This document shows, piece after piece, positions 11,297-22,300 of a stretch of 64,000 bases of DNA. This DNA is from Odontocerum albicorne (Eukaryota > Arthropoda > Insecta > Trichoptera > Odontoceridae). The position numbers were made by a program, and so were the translations under genes. The stretch is from the NCBI GenBank assembly GCA_949825065.1, contig OX463841.1:19830681-19894680 (forward strand). The letters run 5' to 3'. Under the pieces are notes generated by a model. It did not search any database and was not told the origin of the DNA. It saw only the letters and a list, made by a program, of their open reading frames with translations. The first letter of the stretch is position 1. Every line of letters starts with the position of its first letter.

Positions 11297-11580
11297 TGTT
11301 TCGGAATTTTATATGTTTTTGTTATAACTTTCTTTCGTCTTTTTCAGTGCAATCGATCTTTCATTTGAATTTAAATCATACCGTGAATTGACCTCTTGGA
11401 GTGACACGATCATTTGCGAGCACGGCGATGAATGCGACAGAGTGGCTGAAAGACATCAAAAATATTGTATACCCACAAGCATTGTGAAATTAAAACCTAT
11501 AAGAAACGTGTGCTTTCTCTTTTCTTTCTTTTCCATTTAACCAGGCTGAGCCACAGCAACGCGTGGCCGGGTACAGTTAG

Positions 11581-11991
11581 TAATAAATAAAACAAGACAG
11601 TGCGCAATACAAATGTAATAACACTTAGATTCATGAACCGCAGTATTTGAATAATACCACATCCACTTCACGTCTACTGATAATTATTCATTCAATACAA
11701 AAGACATGCCAAACTAACATGAAATAAAATTTGTAAGAAAAATACAATTCTTTGATTACGGTACGAGTTTTATATTTTAATAAAAAAAAACTAGAAGAGG
11801 ATTTTTTATAAAATTTCTGTATAAAAAAATATTTTGCCTCTGAAAGATCGCATCACATCAACATTATTAGTTGCTTTTGAATTTATAAAAAGCAGCAGTT
11901 GAATGGTACTAAAACTGGGATGTTAACAATGTATAACAAATCTATTTACTTCTATTGGCACTGTTAATGCTACCTTTGATGTTTCGACAGA
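11581..11991. other. AT-rich intronic spacer
   Basis: Nothing recognised between Helitron A and the next mariner. Confidence 0.45.
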
Positions 11992-11993
11992 TA

Positions 11994-13280
11994 CGAGGGT
12001 TGCTACTTAAGTTTTGAGACAGACAAGTAAAAACAAATATTTATCAACGAAAATGGTTTTATTGTTTTTCAAAATACTCTCCATGAAGATCAATACACTT
12101 TTGCATGCGTTTGAACCAATTTTCGAAGTACTTTTTCCACTCCGAATGAGGTAACTTCAAAACATGCGTTTTGAACGCATCAACCGCTTCTTCAGGCGTC
12201 GAAAAACGTTGACCTCGCAATTTATTTTTGATGTTCGGGAATAAAAAGAAGTCATTGGGTGCCAAATCAGGGCTGTACGGTGGATGACCCATCAATTCGA
12301 TGTTTTGAGTGCTTAAAAAGTCACTTGTTTGAGCCGATGTGTGAGAGCTCACATCGTCGTGGTGGAAAATGATCCGTCTTCGGCGGTTGGTTTTCCTCAT
12401 TTCTCCGAACACTTCTGGCAAACAAATGGTGGTGTACCATTCAGAATTGACCGTACGACGTTCCACTAAAGGCACTGTTGCGACATGACCATTTTTACCG
12501 AAGAAACAACCCACCATTTGCTTCGAAGTGCTTCGTGCGCAAACAACTTTTGTTGGATTTGGCTAGTCTTGAAAGACCCATACAGTCGACTGCTGTTGAG
12601 TTTCTGGCTCATATGCATAGATCCATGATTCATTGCCTGTCATGATCTTATAGACGCCTTTTGAAGCACCGCGGTCGAATTTTTTCAACATTTCTTTGAA
12701 CTAATCGACACGAGCTTTTTTTTAGCAATTGCCAAATTATGCGGTATCCAACGCGAACAAATCTTTTTGACGTCAAATGTTCATGCAATATTGAATGTAT
12801 GCGAGTGGAACTAATGCCCAAACATGCCTCAATCTCACGATAAGTCACATGACGATCTTGCAATATCAGTTCACGCACAGCATAGATGTTTTCTGGCACA
12901 ACCGATTTTGAACGACCTTCACGAAATTCGTCCTGGAGCGAACTTCGATCACGATTGAATTAGGAAAACTAGCGAAACACAGTGACCCGGGATGGTACTT
13001 CATCACCAAAAGTCGAAGCGAGTTGATCGGGACACTGTTGTTGAGTTAGTCCACGTTGAAAATCATAAAAAATCATCGCACGAAAATGTTCACGATTTAA
13101 TTCCATTTTTGGCCGAGATGAATTTTTCAAAGTCACTGTAAACAACACAAATAGCACTCGTATGACAAAACTTTCTGAGCACGTATACCATTAAAAACGT
13201 CAAACTTTACGATACTGATGTCAGATTTGACGTATCTACACTGGTGTTGCCATATCTCAAAACTTAAGTAGCAACCCTCG
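11994..13280 (-). mobile_element. mariner element, family 3 (1287 bp)
   Basis: Perfect-looking inverted repeats CGAGGGTTGCTACTTAAGTT at both ends (from 11994 and back from 13280), continuing TTGAGA, with TA at 11992-11993 and 13281-13282. The transposase is on the minus strand. Confidence 0.93.
12059..13106 (-). pseudogene. mariner transposase pseudogene, family 3, first catalytic Asp lost
   Basis: Reads MELNREHFRAMIFYDF from ATG 13106 to GEYFEKQ and a stop at 12059. The HTH segments (PENIYAVRELILQDRHVTYR, IEACLGISSTRIHSIL) are clear. The C-terminal 150 codons are open and contain HHDDVSSHTS and PPYSPDLAPNDFFLFP, the second and third catalytic Asp with D,D34D spacing. The first catalytic motif, normally TGDESW in this family, reads MTGNESWIYAYEPE (about 12640), an Asp-to-Asn change. 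Frameshifts near 12960, 12760 and 12550 also break the frame. Confidence 0.88.
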
Positions 13281-13425
13281 TACACAGATTATTGAAACAA
13301 AATAATGACATAGAATGATAAATTCTTTAAGGCTAGTAAATAAATCGTAAGTACATTTTTAAACATGACATCTGGTTAGCAGCTACAGAAAAACAAATTT
13401 GATCTAGAAGTGAATCTGTCGGAAA

Positions 13426-13660
13426 TCAAACCTGGGATGTCCACTTGATACAGAAAGATGACCCCTGTGTCTGTCTTGCAGCCCAGGAATTATAAATTTG
13501 AGTTCCATTGGTCCTCAAATTAAAAAAAAATGGTTCAAGTCTGATTTTCCTCTTTAACATCTTTCTGGTTGGTTGGAAGAGATTACTGCATGGCAATAAG
13601 CCCATCGGTTTATACTGTATACAATAGTGTAATAAAGTATAAAGATTGTAAACATTATAA
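13426..13660 (+). mobile_element. SINE copy (family S)
   Basis: Contains an A-rich stretch, then ACATCTTTCTGGTTGGTTGG, AAGAGATTACTGCATGGCA, ATAAGCCCATCGG and TATACTGTATAC, ending around AATAAAGTATAAAG. It matches the body of the other SINEs in this window almost base for base. The tRNA-like head in front is diverged. Confidence 0.65.
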
Positions 13661-13923
13661 TACATCCATCTCTTTAAGCAATTAATTGGTTCTAGAAAAA
13701 TCTTATGAAGTGAATTGATTTTAATCTTAAGAGAACTATATTGAATTACACACGACACAACTGACTAGCTCTACGCTGCTAGAATAATGTACACTGCACA
13801 TGCAACTTCATCACTCTCAAGATAGTTTTGAAATTCTAACAGGCTGTTCGTAATTTATTTTTCCTAATTTTATTTCAATTGCTTTATAGCAAAATTGCAT
13901 AAATTGGTACAAGTATATATGTA

Positions 13924-15167
13924 CAGGGTGCGTTTTATGTTCCAGACCGATTTTGTTTGGCCGCCATTTTGATTTGGCTGTTATTTGTCAGTCGTGGAGA
14001 GTGGTCAATAACAATTTATTATGGAGCATCTAACTCCGCAACAACGTTTTGAAGTTATTAAAACATTTTATTTAAATAATTGTTCAATTGTGATTACGCG
14101 AAGAAAATTGCGGGTTTGTTTTGTGTTAAATCATGTGCCAAGCAAGTCAACCATTCAGCGTGTAATTAATAATTTTGAATTGCATACACTGGGAGATAAA
14201 GCAAAGTCTGGGCGACAACGTAGCCAACGTTTGCCAGAAAAGATTGATGCAATGAGGCAGTGTTGGTGAACGTCCGTGCACCTCTCATCGACGCTGTGCA
14301 CAAGAATTTGAAATTTCTCCATCATGTTTGTTAAAAATTATCAAAAAAGATTTGCTTTTTTATTCGTATAAAATTCAATTGACACAGGAGCTACAGGAAA
14401 ATGACCATAAAGGGCGGCGAGATTGGAATGCTCGGGTTTTACAGGTCGGTTTAGACGACCACCATTTTTGGCAAAAAATCATCATGAGCGACGAGGCACA
14501 TTTCGACTTGGCTGGCTTTGTTAATAAACATAATAGCCGCTATTGGGGCACTGAAAATCCTCAATTGATACACCAACGACCATTACACCCTCGTAGAGTG
14601 ACTGCATGGTGCGCCATGTGGGCCGGCGGCATCATTGGGCCATATTTTTTGAGGATGCTAGAGGCAATGCTGTAAAAGTTACTGGTGATCGCTATTGTCA
14701 CATGTTGGTAAACTTTCTTGTGCTCGAATTGGATCAATTGGGTCTACAGCACATGTGGTTCCATCAGGACGGTGCAACATCACACACAACGTGCTACGAT
14801 GAAAATTTTGTAAAGTGGTGATATCGACTGGCCCCCACGATCCCCTGATTTGACCGCCCCCGATTATTTCTTATGGGGGTACTTGAAAGGAAAGGTATAC
14901 ACCAACAAACCAACCACAATCCTGATGCTTAAGGACAAAATTCGAAAATAAATTGCTGAAATAACACCAGAAGTCTGCGAGAATGTTATGAAAAATATGC
15001 TTGAAAGAGCACGCGTTTGCGCCACGGCCAGAGGCGGCCACTTGACCGACATTATATTCCGTACATAATGGTCATGACCATATAATCAATTAAATATAAA
15101 TTATAAAATTGTGTTTCATTTAAAAGTTATTAAAATAACATCGGCATGGAACATAAAACACGCCCTG
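13924..15167 (+). mobile_element. Tc1/mariner-superfamily element, family 4 (1244 bp)
   Basis: TIRs CAGGGTGCGTTTTATGTTCC (13924) and, inverted from 15167, CAGGGCGTGTTTTATGTTCC. TA flanks at 13922-13923 and 15168-15169. Unlike the neighbouring mariners, the transposase is on the plus strand and belongs to a different lineage (see 14021-15068). Confidence 0.9.
14021..15068 (+). pseudogene. Transposase pseudogene, Tc3/maT-like lineage of Tc1/mariner
   Basis: Opens at ATG 14021 with MEHLTPQQRFEVIKTFYLNN and an HTH (SKSTIQRVINNF). It continues through MSDEAHFDLAGFVNKHNSRY, a typical first catalytic motif of this lineage, WFHQDGATSHTT (second Asp), and then WPPRSPDLTAPDYFLWGYLK (third Asp). It ends in LTDIIFRT at TAA 15068. 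Frameshifts occur near 14265, 14660 and 14815. The gap between second and third Asp (about 25 codons) is shorter than the 34-41 usual in these groups, so some catalytic-core sequence is deleted. The exact clade (DD37D or DD41D) cannot be decided by eye. Confidence 0.82.
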
Positions 15168-15169
15168 TA

Positions 15170-16000
15170 CAAGGAACAAGAAGAGCAGCTGCATTCTTTG
15201 TAGAATATCTCAAAGAAAGCAGAGCTCAGTTTTAAAACTAAATTATGAGTTAAATAAATATTCATCTAACATCAAACGGAATCAAATTTGTATAAGAAAA
15301 AAAAACCGTTAATGATGAAAAAATCAATAAATAATCCAGACCCCTAAGTTATTTTCTTTAGTAAAATTTAAATAGTCACAGATTCAATTAAAATTTTAAA
15401 TTCATTCTTTCACTATGCAAAATGCAACATTTGAAATATTTTATAAAAATACCATGTAATGAGATATTTCTAAATCATATAAAAACAATAGCTATTATCA
15501 AAATGTTCCATTATCAATAAAAAAATGTATTTATAAGCAACAATTCCACATTTGATGAGGAATTTTTAGTTTTCTCTGATAACTCAGAGATAAAAAAGGA
15601 AACAATAAAAATACATATTTTATATGCATAATTTTTCTAACATAATACACATGTATTTAATAAAAGAATAACCCAAAACTGTAGAATATTAAAGAAAATA
15701 TTTTGCAAAATATCCAAGGTATTTTAAAAATACTTTCTTTTTAAATCTAGTTTCATAATTATAAAATTGAGAATTTACTAATACAAACAATTGTGTTTTA
15801 TTACATTTTCATTGTGTAGAGTACTACAAGGAAGTGTTCATTTCTTCTAGCCAACCTGAAAAACATTGAAGACCTGTATGTCACATAAAAAAACCAGACT
15901 AGAATTTTTTGTCCCATAAGTAATTGAACCGAAAACCCCCAGATGGAAAAAAGCAATATACTACGAAATATGACACATATGGTATGTAATCATTGCTATG
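15170..16000. other. AT-rich intronic spacer
   Basis: Over 800 bases of AT-rich DNA with no open frame, element ends or repeats that I could recognise. Confidence 0.5.
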
Positions 16001-16002
16001 TA

Positions 16003-16952
16003 CGAGGCGTATCCAGAAAGTAAGTGTACTGAGGCTTTCACGACCGGATGGATTTTATTTTCGACATGTTGGCTACACTTCCGTGTAGCATGACCCTTCC
16101 CCTCCGTAATGAGACCGGTTCGAGGTCAGTACGTTGAGAAGTGTCGACGCGACAACACGTTTCGTGAAAAATGTCAAACCAATCTCCCGCCAAGTGCGAA
16201 ATTTTGTAAAAAGGCAAGAGTTTTTGAGGCGCTGCAAACTCCATGGAGATGAATTTCTCCGCTCCATCGTTACTGGAGATGAAACTTGGGTTGCACACTA
16301 CACGCCTGAAACCAAAAGGCAGTCTCAACAGTGGCGTCACACCTCTTCACCCTCCGCCAAAAAGTGCAAAACCACAATTTCAGCCAAGAAAATCATGGCA
16401 TCCGTGTTTTGGGACTGTCAAGGCATAATTTTAATTGAATATATGCCTCAAGGGGAGACCATCAACTCTGCAAGATACTGAGACCCTAAAAAAATTGCGG
16501 AGGGAATTCAGAACAAGAGGAGAGGCATGCTGACAAAGGGAGTCTGCCTGCTGTACGACAATGCAAGACCACACACGGCCAACGCCACGAAGGAACTGCT
16601 CGCCTCGTTTAAATGGGATGTCCTGAACCATCCCGCGCATTCCTCTGACCTAGCACCTTCAGATTACTATCTCTTTACCTCCCTGAAGCTGCACATGGGT
16701 GGAAAAAGGTTTTCAACCGACGAGGAGGTAAAGGAGGAGGTGGAGAAGTGGACGGAGGGGTTGGCGGGAAACTACTTCGAGGAAGGCATCAAAAAGTTGA
16801 TACCCCGCTTCACCACCTGCATTGAGAGGAATGGCGACTATGTCAAAAAATAGCTTACATATGTACTACGGTAACCACGTAATTTTTTTGTTTAAATAAA
16901 AAAAATTGTAACCTACAAAAATTCAGCACACTTACTTTCTGGATATGCCTCG
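16003..16952 (+). mobile_element. mariner element, family 5 (950 bp, internally deleted)
   Basis: TIRs CGAGGCGTATCCAGAAAGTA (16003) and, inverted from 16952, CGAGGCATATCCAGAAAGTA, continuing AGTGT. TA flanks at 16001-16002 and 16953-16954. About 350 bp shorter than a full mariner: the region encoding the N-terminal DNA-binding domain is missing. Confidence 0.92.
16134..16853 (+). pseudogene. mariner transposase, catalytic half only, family 5
   Basis: Open from FVKRQEFLRRCKLHGDEFL through SIVTGDETWVAHYTPETK, then AKKIMASVFWDCQGIILIE. A stop follows ETINSARY near 16480, and the same protein resumes as LLYDNARPHTANATKELL and AHSSDLAPSDYYLFTSLK, ending ERNGDYVKK. The three catalytic Asp residues are present with D,D34D spacing. 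The HTH domain is absent. Base composition is noticeably more GC-rich than the flanks, as expected for an immigrant element. Confidence 0.87.
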
Positions 16953-17175
16953 TACTACACATTATATACTTTCTTAAAATAATAGATACTGTATAAGTTG
17001 CCCCTTATGAAATAAAAATTAAACTTCGACATTTTTGCTATCCAAAGGTTTGTGTGAGATTTAAACTAGTAATCTTCAAAATCAACCCACCTCACTACCT
17101 CTTATTGTGCTTAACTAATTTGTTACAGGTCTTCACTATAATTGAGCTATATACCCATGCCGTCGTGCTGATTCT

Positions 17176-17288
17176 GGCCACTATGTAAATTTATAGCCTT
17201 AATTTTTTTTGCTCCAGAAGACCTCAATTTTAGCCTTCTATTTGTTATTATATAGACTTTGATTGGCCACTATGTAAATTTATAGCCT
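17176..17288. repeat. Short direct repeat
   Basis: GGCCACTATGTAAATTTATA followed by GCCTT occurs twice, about 86 bases apart (near 17176 and 17263). Function unknown. Confidence 0.7.
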
Positions 17289-17569
17289 TCGATTGTGTTG
17301 CATCGTATCCAAGTCTACATGCAACAAAATAACTTAGTTTTGATTTACAAAACTAACCCAGAACTGGATGTAAACCATAAAAAGAAAAAAATAGCAGCAA
17401 ATGGGTTAAGTAACATTATTAAATTTTGGAGTCGTGTTTATTTAAACTATTTAAAAAAACATAGTTATCATAAGTTCAGTAAATATGAATGACACAAACC
17501 CAAGATAATAAAGTACTCTCAAAAGCTTCAATAGGAAAATAAAATACCATTACAGTGAGAGATAGATCA

Positions 17570-17880
17570 TAACACCCACAAGCAATTATACAAAGGGCCA
17601 GCAACAAAAATTATTTTGTGGATGATGATATTAAGTTATTATCACAATGAGACATATATTAGGATAACACCTAAAAGCAATTATACAAAGGGCCAGCAAC
17701 AAAACATATTTTGTGGATGGTGATATTAAGTTATTATCACAATGAGCTGTAGATTAGGATAACACTTATAAGCAATTATATAAAGCAGCAACAAAAAATA
17801 TTTTGCGGATGATGAAGTTATCAAAATGAGACATAAATTAGGACAACATCTAGAAACAATTATTCAAAGGATATCAAAAG
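17570..17880. repeat. Tandem repeat, 95-bp unit, about 3.3 copies
   Basis: Units begin TAACAC(C/T) at 17570, 17665 and 17760, each containing AAGCAATTATACAAAG, CAGCAACAAAA and ATATTAAGTTATTATCACAA. The third unit has small deletions, and a decayed fourth begins near 17844. The gradient of divergence fits local tandem duplication. Confidence 0.8.
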
Positions 17881-18274
17881 ACCTTCAACATGTACACCTA
17901 GATATCAATTATAATATTGATGTCATGGAATAAGGCTTAGTCTAAATATATTAAAATCTTCCTACATCATTGTCTGAATTATGGCAAACAAAATAAAGAA
18001 AACAGGATTGCCACTGATTTGATGACAAAAATGGCAAATACGGAATTTACCAACCAGTATAAAATAAAAGGAGTCAACCGTGTTTCTTCTAACAATATGC
18101 GCTTAGGTTTTTTATGAACTTTACCAAAAAGGGCCAACAACTTGAATACAGTAAGATTTTGTTTTTTTTTCACCAATGTACAAACACACTTCTCAAATCA
18201 ACGAAAATAATAATATTGTTTGTGTATCTATTTGGTGACCTATAAATAAACAAAATAAAAGAAAATTTACAAAC

Positions 18275-18525
18275 CTAGGGCAAGACAACACTTGGCTATT
18301 CGCACATATCCTTTGACGAAAGCTGGATCTAAAGTTACAGCTCGTTTGGCATCTTCTAATCCATCTCTGTACTTGCCTAACATCAAATAACAAGCAGATC
18401 GATTTCCATAATAAGAAGCTTTGTCAGGGCACAGGGTGATTGCTGCTGTATACTGTACCAGTGCTCCTTTGTAGTTTTTGGATGTATACAGTTGGTTTCC
18501 ATGCTCCTTTTTTTCTTCAGCGTCT
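18275..18525 (-). CDS. DNAJC7: DNAJC7/Tpr2 co-chaperone, coding exon 2
   Basis: Bounded by AG acceptor 18527-18526 and GT donor 18274-18273; enters in phase 2, leaves in phase 1, consistent with exons 1 and 3. It encodes the first tandem TPR motifs: EEKKEHGNQLYTSKNYKGAL, then TLCPDKASYYGNRSACYLM, LGKYRDGLEDAKRAVTLDP and FVKGYVRIAKCCLALG. The order and spacing match vertebrate DNAJC7 repeats 1 and 2, including the ASYYGNR segment typical of TPR helix B. TPRs of this protein bind the C-terminal tails of Hsp70 and Hsp90. The frame is intact and gives no hint of pseudogenisation. Confidence 0.9.
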
Positions 18526-18676
18526 CTAAAATGGCATTGATTGGTCTTTAAAAGAAATTGAAATGAAATGTTTGAACTTAAATACACTGAAAGCATGCTG
18601 AATTGACTGTTGATCGACGGTCTATGTAAGTAGTTGCAATTAAGCGCACAATGACAACGAACAAAATAATTTCAAC

Positions 18677-18753
18677 CTTTCAACGTTTTTCGGAGGTAAG
18701 TCATCCTCTATAATTTGATCTGTATCAAAAATTGCAGGTTCACTTTGCGACAT
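18677..18753 (-). CDS. DNAJC7: DNAJC7/Tpr2 co-chaperone, first coding exon with start
   Basis: The start is ATG 18753 (A at -3, a good initiation context), giving MSQSEPAIFDTDQIIEDDLP and then PKNVE before the donor GT at 18676-18675 (phase 2). Joined to exon 2 it reads PPKNVERDAEEKKEHGN, a continuous acidic leader into the first TPR. An upstream in-frame GTG at 18822 is not a plausible eukaryotic start. Any 5' untranslated exon or promoter would lie above 18754, where I cannot recognise it. Confidence 0.82.
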
Positions 18754-19385
18754 GTTTTCGTTTGGAGGAGAAATAGAAAATTCTCGCGAAACTTCAATCT
18801 CTCCTCTCGAGAGCACTGGCACAAAATGAAGTCATGTTTGTTGCAAGCTATACAAAAATCAATGCAAACTTAGGTACTTTCTATTCTTAAATTTTGTCTT
18901 TCGACTGTATAATTTTTTTAAATATTTCGTATGCATAAAATAAAAATAAAAAACACATTGTCGTGTTGAAAAATATGATTATAAATAAATAAGTTATTTT
19001 TAAAATAATTGAAAGTCAAAATTCGAGTTCAGGGTTGCCATTTGACTTTGATCGATGCCATCTTAAACAAGAACTAGAGAACGAAGCAATTGTGATTGTA
19101 ATATTATTCATTACTTTTCTAAGATATAAGTATTTCGTATTTAATTTCGTAATAAAACCAAAAAGTCTACATTGTAATATACAACAAAAGGTTTGGAAAC
19201 TTAATCTTAGTTGAAAAATAATTAAAGCGGAATTTTTAAGTATTCTAAATTAGAAATACGAACGATGTGATTTTAATTTTGTTTTTGTATTTTTATGGAA
19301 CGGACGTGATACTTACGGAGAAATGTTGACCTTCTAGGCAGGCTTTAAAATTAAATGAGGTATCATCCCTGACAAGAAGTGGAAA
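18754..19385 (-). promoter_or_regulatory. Presumed 5' flank/promoter region of DNAJC7
   Basis: Inferred only from position upstream of the DNAJC7 start. The sequence is AT-rich with no recognisable TATA-initiator pair or heat-shock element that I could defend. Confidence 0.25.
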
Positions 19386-19455
19386 CGTCATCACCTATCC
19401 TCAAAGGTTGTCACCTATCCTCACGTCATCACCTATCCTCACCTATCCTCCGTGA
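19386..19455. repeat. Short tandem repeat CACCTATCCTC
   Basis: Five closely spaced copies of CACCTATCCTC, most preceded by GTCAT or TTGT, abut the start of a SINE. Confidence 0.75.
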
Positions 19456-19640
19456 TAAGATGCCTATCTGCCAACCTCGAGGGTTACGTGTTCGATTCCA
19501 GTTGGTACCCAGATTTTTTAAAAGGGTTCCATTTTGGTTTTCACAGGCTTAGTCAATACCTTTCTGGTTGATTGGAAGATATTACCACGTGAAAACAAAT
19601 ACATGACAAATAATGATAATAAAAAGACTGTTAATATAGC
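19453..19640 (+). mobile_element. SINE copy with tRNA-like head (family S)
   Basis: Head: GATAAGATGCCTATCTGCCA then a B-box-like GTGTTCGATTCCAGT (about 19488). Body: CAATACCTTTCTGGTTGATT and GGAAGATATTACCACG. Ends in a TAATGATAATAAAAAG tail. Confidence 0.65.
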
Positions 19641-19789
19641 GCCGTTTAGAGAGCAAATTCTTTTCAAGGGCACTCAAACTCAGGACTCGAACCTACTATT
19701 ATAACAGCTTAAATTTTTTATAAAATTAATATATACAAATTGAGTGTAATGATAGGAACTTTATACATAGAATATGAAAAACAAGGGAG

Positions 19790-20205
19790 AAAAAAAATAA
19801 GCAATTTAATGTGGACACTCAATTTAAATAGATCTGGGTTTGTTGTCTTTCATTTACCATATACCCAGTAAACTAGACTTTTGGCTGTATTACTGAGAAC
19901 ATGAAAAAACAAGTTGATTCTTTTTATTGATTGTTGATTAATTATTTAATACCTTTATTATAAATTCTTATTAACTTCATAAGCTGTGAGAACTAAATAC
20001 AACTACATACTACGTGAGTGAAATCTTGGCGTACTTCATCATTTCAGAGAATCAATAGTATCTCAAAATCTCTTCAATATACTTTCCAAAAATACATAAA
20101 ATTTAAGAGTTCTCACAAATATTCATTACAATTTATTCTTCCTGCAAACTCAAATACTCAAAATCCTGTCGTGAAAACTACGCTCCAATCAACTGCTTGA
20201 ATTTT
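19790..20205 (-). mobile_element. LINE 3' module (shared with 37400-37850 and 46020-46560)
   Basis: Motifs recur in the same order in three places: GATCTGGGTTTGTTG, CCCAGTAAACTAGAC, ATTAACTTCATAAGCTGTGA and TACTCAAAATCCTGTCG. On the minus strand the last encodes RQDFEYLSLQEE, a LINE ORF C-terminus also seen (RQDFEYLGFQDE) at 46476. It therefore holds the last codons and 3' untranslated region of a LINE. Confidence 0.6.
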
Positions 20206-22300
20206 TGTGCACCATTGATTTTGTTTCCTATCACTACACACTATTCAATATCCTTCTTAACTCTTCCATCATCTGTGAAAATACTATTCAAATAGCATAA
20301 TTCCTCAACTTGCTCCAACCTTTCATTATTCATCCATATTGTGCATTTAATTTTTCTTTCACACTTTTCTTGGATTATTTTGGATTTTGTAACATTTATT
20401 TTCAGATTTTTCTCTTCGCATCACTCATATAATTTACTTATCAAACCCTGCAATTCATCTTCATTCTCCGTCAACACTACCATGTTATCTGCATACAGCA
20501 ATCCGCATACGTTCCCATTCAACATTTGTATACCATCAATTGAACTCTGTAGTTTCTTCGCAACTGAATCTATATACTCGTAAATATTAAATAACCAGAG
20601 TGACATATCGCATCCTTGCTTTATGCCTTTTGAAATATTAAACCATTCACTGTCTAATGATACAATATCATATATTAGTTAACGTTCAACACCATATTTA
20701 TTCAATATCTTCCATAGCTTGTCCCGTATCACACGGTCATATGCTTTTCCAAGTCTACAAATGCGCAAAAACCTTTTTTATTTTTTGCCATAAATTTTTC
20801 CGTAAGCATATGTAATGAGAAAATCTGATCAGCGCATCATCTTCCACTTAAAATGGCACCTTGAGCATCCTACACTTTCGTCTCACTATTTCTATCAGAA
20901 TTTTTCCGCACAGTTTTACTTACTACACTCAGTAAATTAATGGCTCTGTAACCTCCATACTGTTCTTGCACCCTAACCTTTATATAATGGAATAATGAAT
21001 GCACTCCTCCAGTCTTTCGGAGTGTAGTTAGATTCTCAACATTTGTTGAAAAACTGCCTCAGCCACTCGATCATTCGTTCACTCTCACACGCTATTAGTT
21101 CTGTACTGACATCATTGTGACCTGACGCTTTTCCTTTTTTCATGATTTTCACAGCCATTCGTACTTCCTGTAGACTGATCTCATTCAGATTTTCCAAATA
21201 TTTGCCATTTTCAGCTATACCAGACTTTCGTTGTTTCTACTTGTATCACAACTTTTGTACAGTTCTTGAAAATATTCCTTCTATCCCAAATGAACCATTT
21301 CTTTTCTGACAAATTTTTTTCAATCTTATCTTTGATTCTACTCATACTCACCCTCGCATTTTACTTACTTCATTCCAAAATATTTTCATATTTTCTCTCA
21401 CATTCATACTCAACTTTCTGCCTTCTTCATCTCTAAGTTTCCTTTTGTTTCCCTCAACCTGTCTTTTTGTTTTTACCTTCCATTCTTTGTACTCTCTCTT
21501 TCTTTCCATTGCTTCATCACTATATATCTTTCTTGCTTCGACAAATATTCTCTATGCTCTATTTTTCCCTTTCGTATAGTCTTTAACTTCCTTGCCCCAC
21601 CATGCACCCTCTTTTTAACATCCAATTTTCGCTGTGTCACAGACATTCTTTGCTGTGTCCACCAGTATTTTTTTTTAATCCATTACTCCATTACCTACTT
21701 ATCATTTCTATTTTTTCTTCCACATTCTTTCTGAATTCCTCTTTATTCTCGTCATCTTGCAGTTACTCACATCTGATCCTCACAGTTGGCACTTTTTTGA
21801 TGATTGATTTTTATTCTGCTCACCATTAAATAATGGCCGATATCTGCTCCTCTAAACACACATTGAGAATGCTCTTTTGCAGTGTAGAATCTATGCACAC
21901 ATAGTACATTAAAGATCTTTCATTTCCTCTTTTCCACGTTTACATATGATTTCCTTTGTAGTAAAAAATTATATTTGACACCAAAAGATTATTGTCCAAG
22001 CATACTTCTAGCATTCAATCTTCATTATTATTTGTTCTTCTATCACCAAACTTGCCTAATACCAATTGAAACCTGTCCCTTTGACGCCAACTTTCCTTAT
22101 ACAGTTCCAAAAATCTTTTTCACCAGTTTCAATGTTACATAACCTATCACAAGCTAAAAACGTGTTGTACCCATTTAAAATCTGATCCACACCACTCTTG
22201 GGCTTACAAACTCATACTCTTTCATATATTCCCTCAACTACTCGGATATGCTCCCACACCCTGATTGGCTCTTTTATTGTCCTCATACCAGATAACATAT
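20206..22300 (-). pseudogene. RTE-like LINE polyprotein, decayed (endonuclease + reverse transcriptase)
   Basis: Minus-strand frames give, in order, endonuclease-type text (MLEVCLDNNLLVSNIIF and TWKRGNERSLMYYVCIDS, about 22000-21850) and RT fingers/palm text (LNEISLQEVRMAVKIMKKGK then ASGHNDVSTELI, about 21200-21080). These are followed by FVDLEKAYDRVIRDKLWKIL (about 20760), ISKGIKQGCDMSLWLFNIY (about 20620) and GLLYADNMVVLTENEDEL (about 20490). The last contains the RT active-site box with the second Asp replaced by Asn (YADN for YADD). Many stops and frameshifts. RTE-type organisation is inferred from the EN-RT order and motif wording. Confidence 0.7.

Larger units (their letters stand above)
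9220..11580 (+). mobile_element. Helitron A (2361 bp, rearranged, non-autonomous)
   Basis: Starts A|TCTATATAAATAAAAATG at 9220 and ends GTGGCCGGGTACAGTTAG|T at 11580, with the GCCAC..GTGGC hairpin just upstream. Helitrons end in CTRR between host A and T; here the C of CTAG has become T. The 5' terminus is doubled: a second TCTATATAAATAAAAAT begins at 9476. Inside are two copies of a helicase fragment (about 10198-10670 and 11014-11510), an intron-like block and a minisatellite. No Rep domain remains. It shares ends and blocks with Helitron B. Confidence 0.9.

Noticed and set aside
18640..18822. Longer DNAJC7 N-terminus starting at 18822
   Set aside because: The first codon there is GTG. The first in-frame ATG with good context is 18753.
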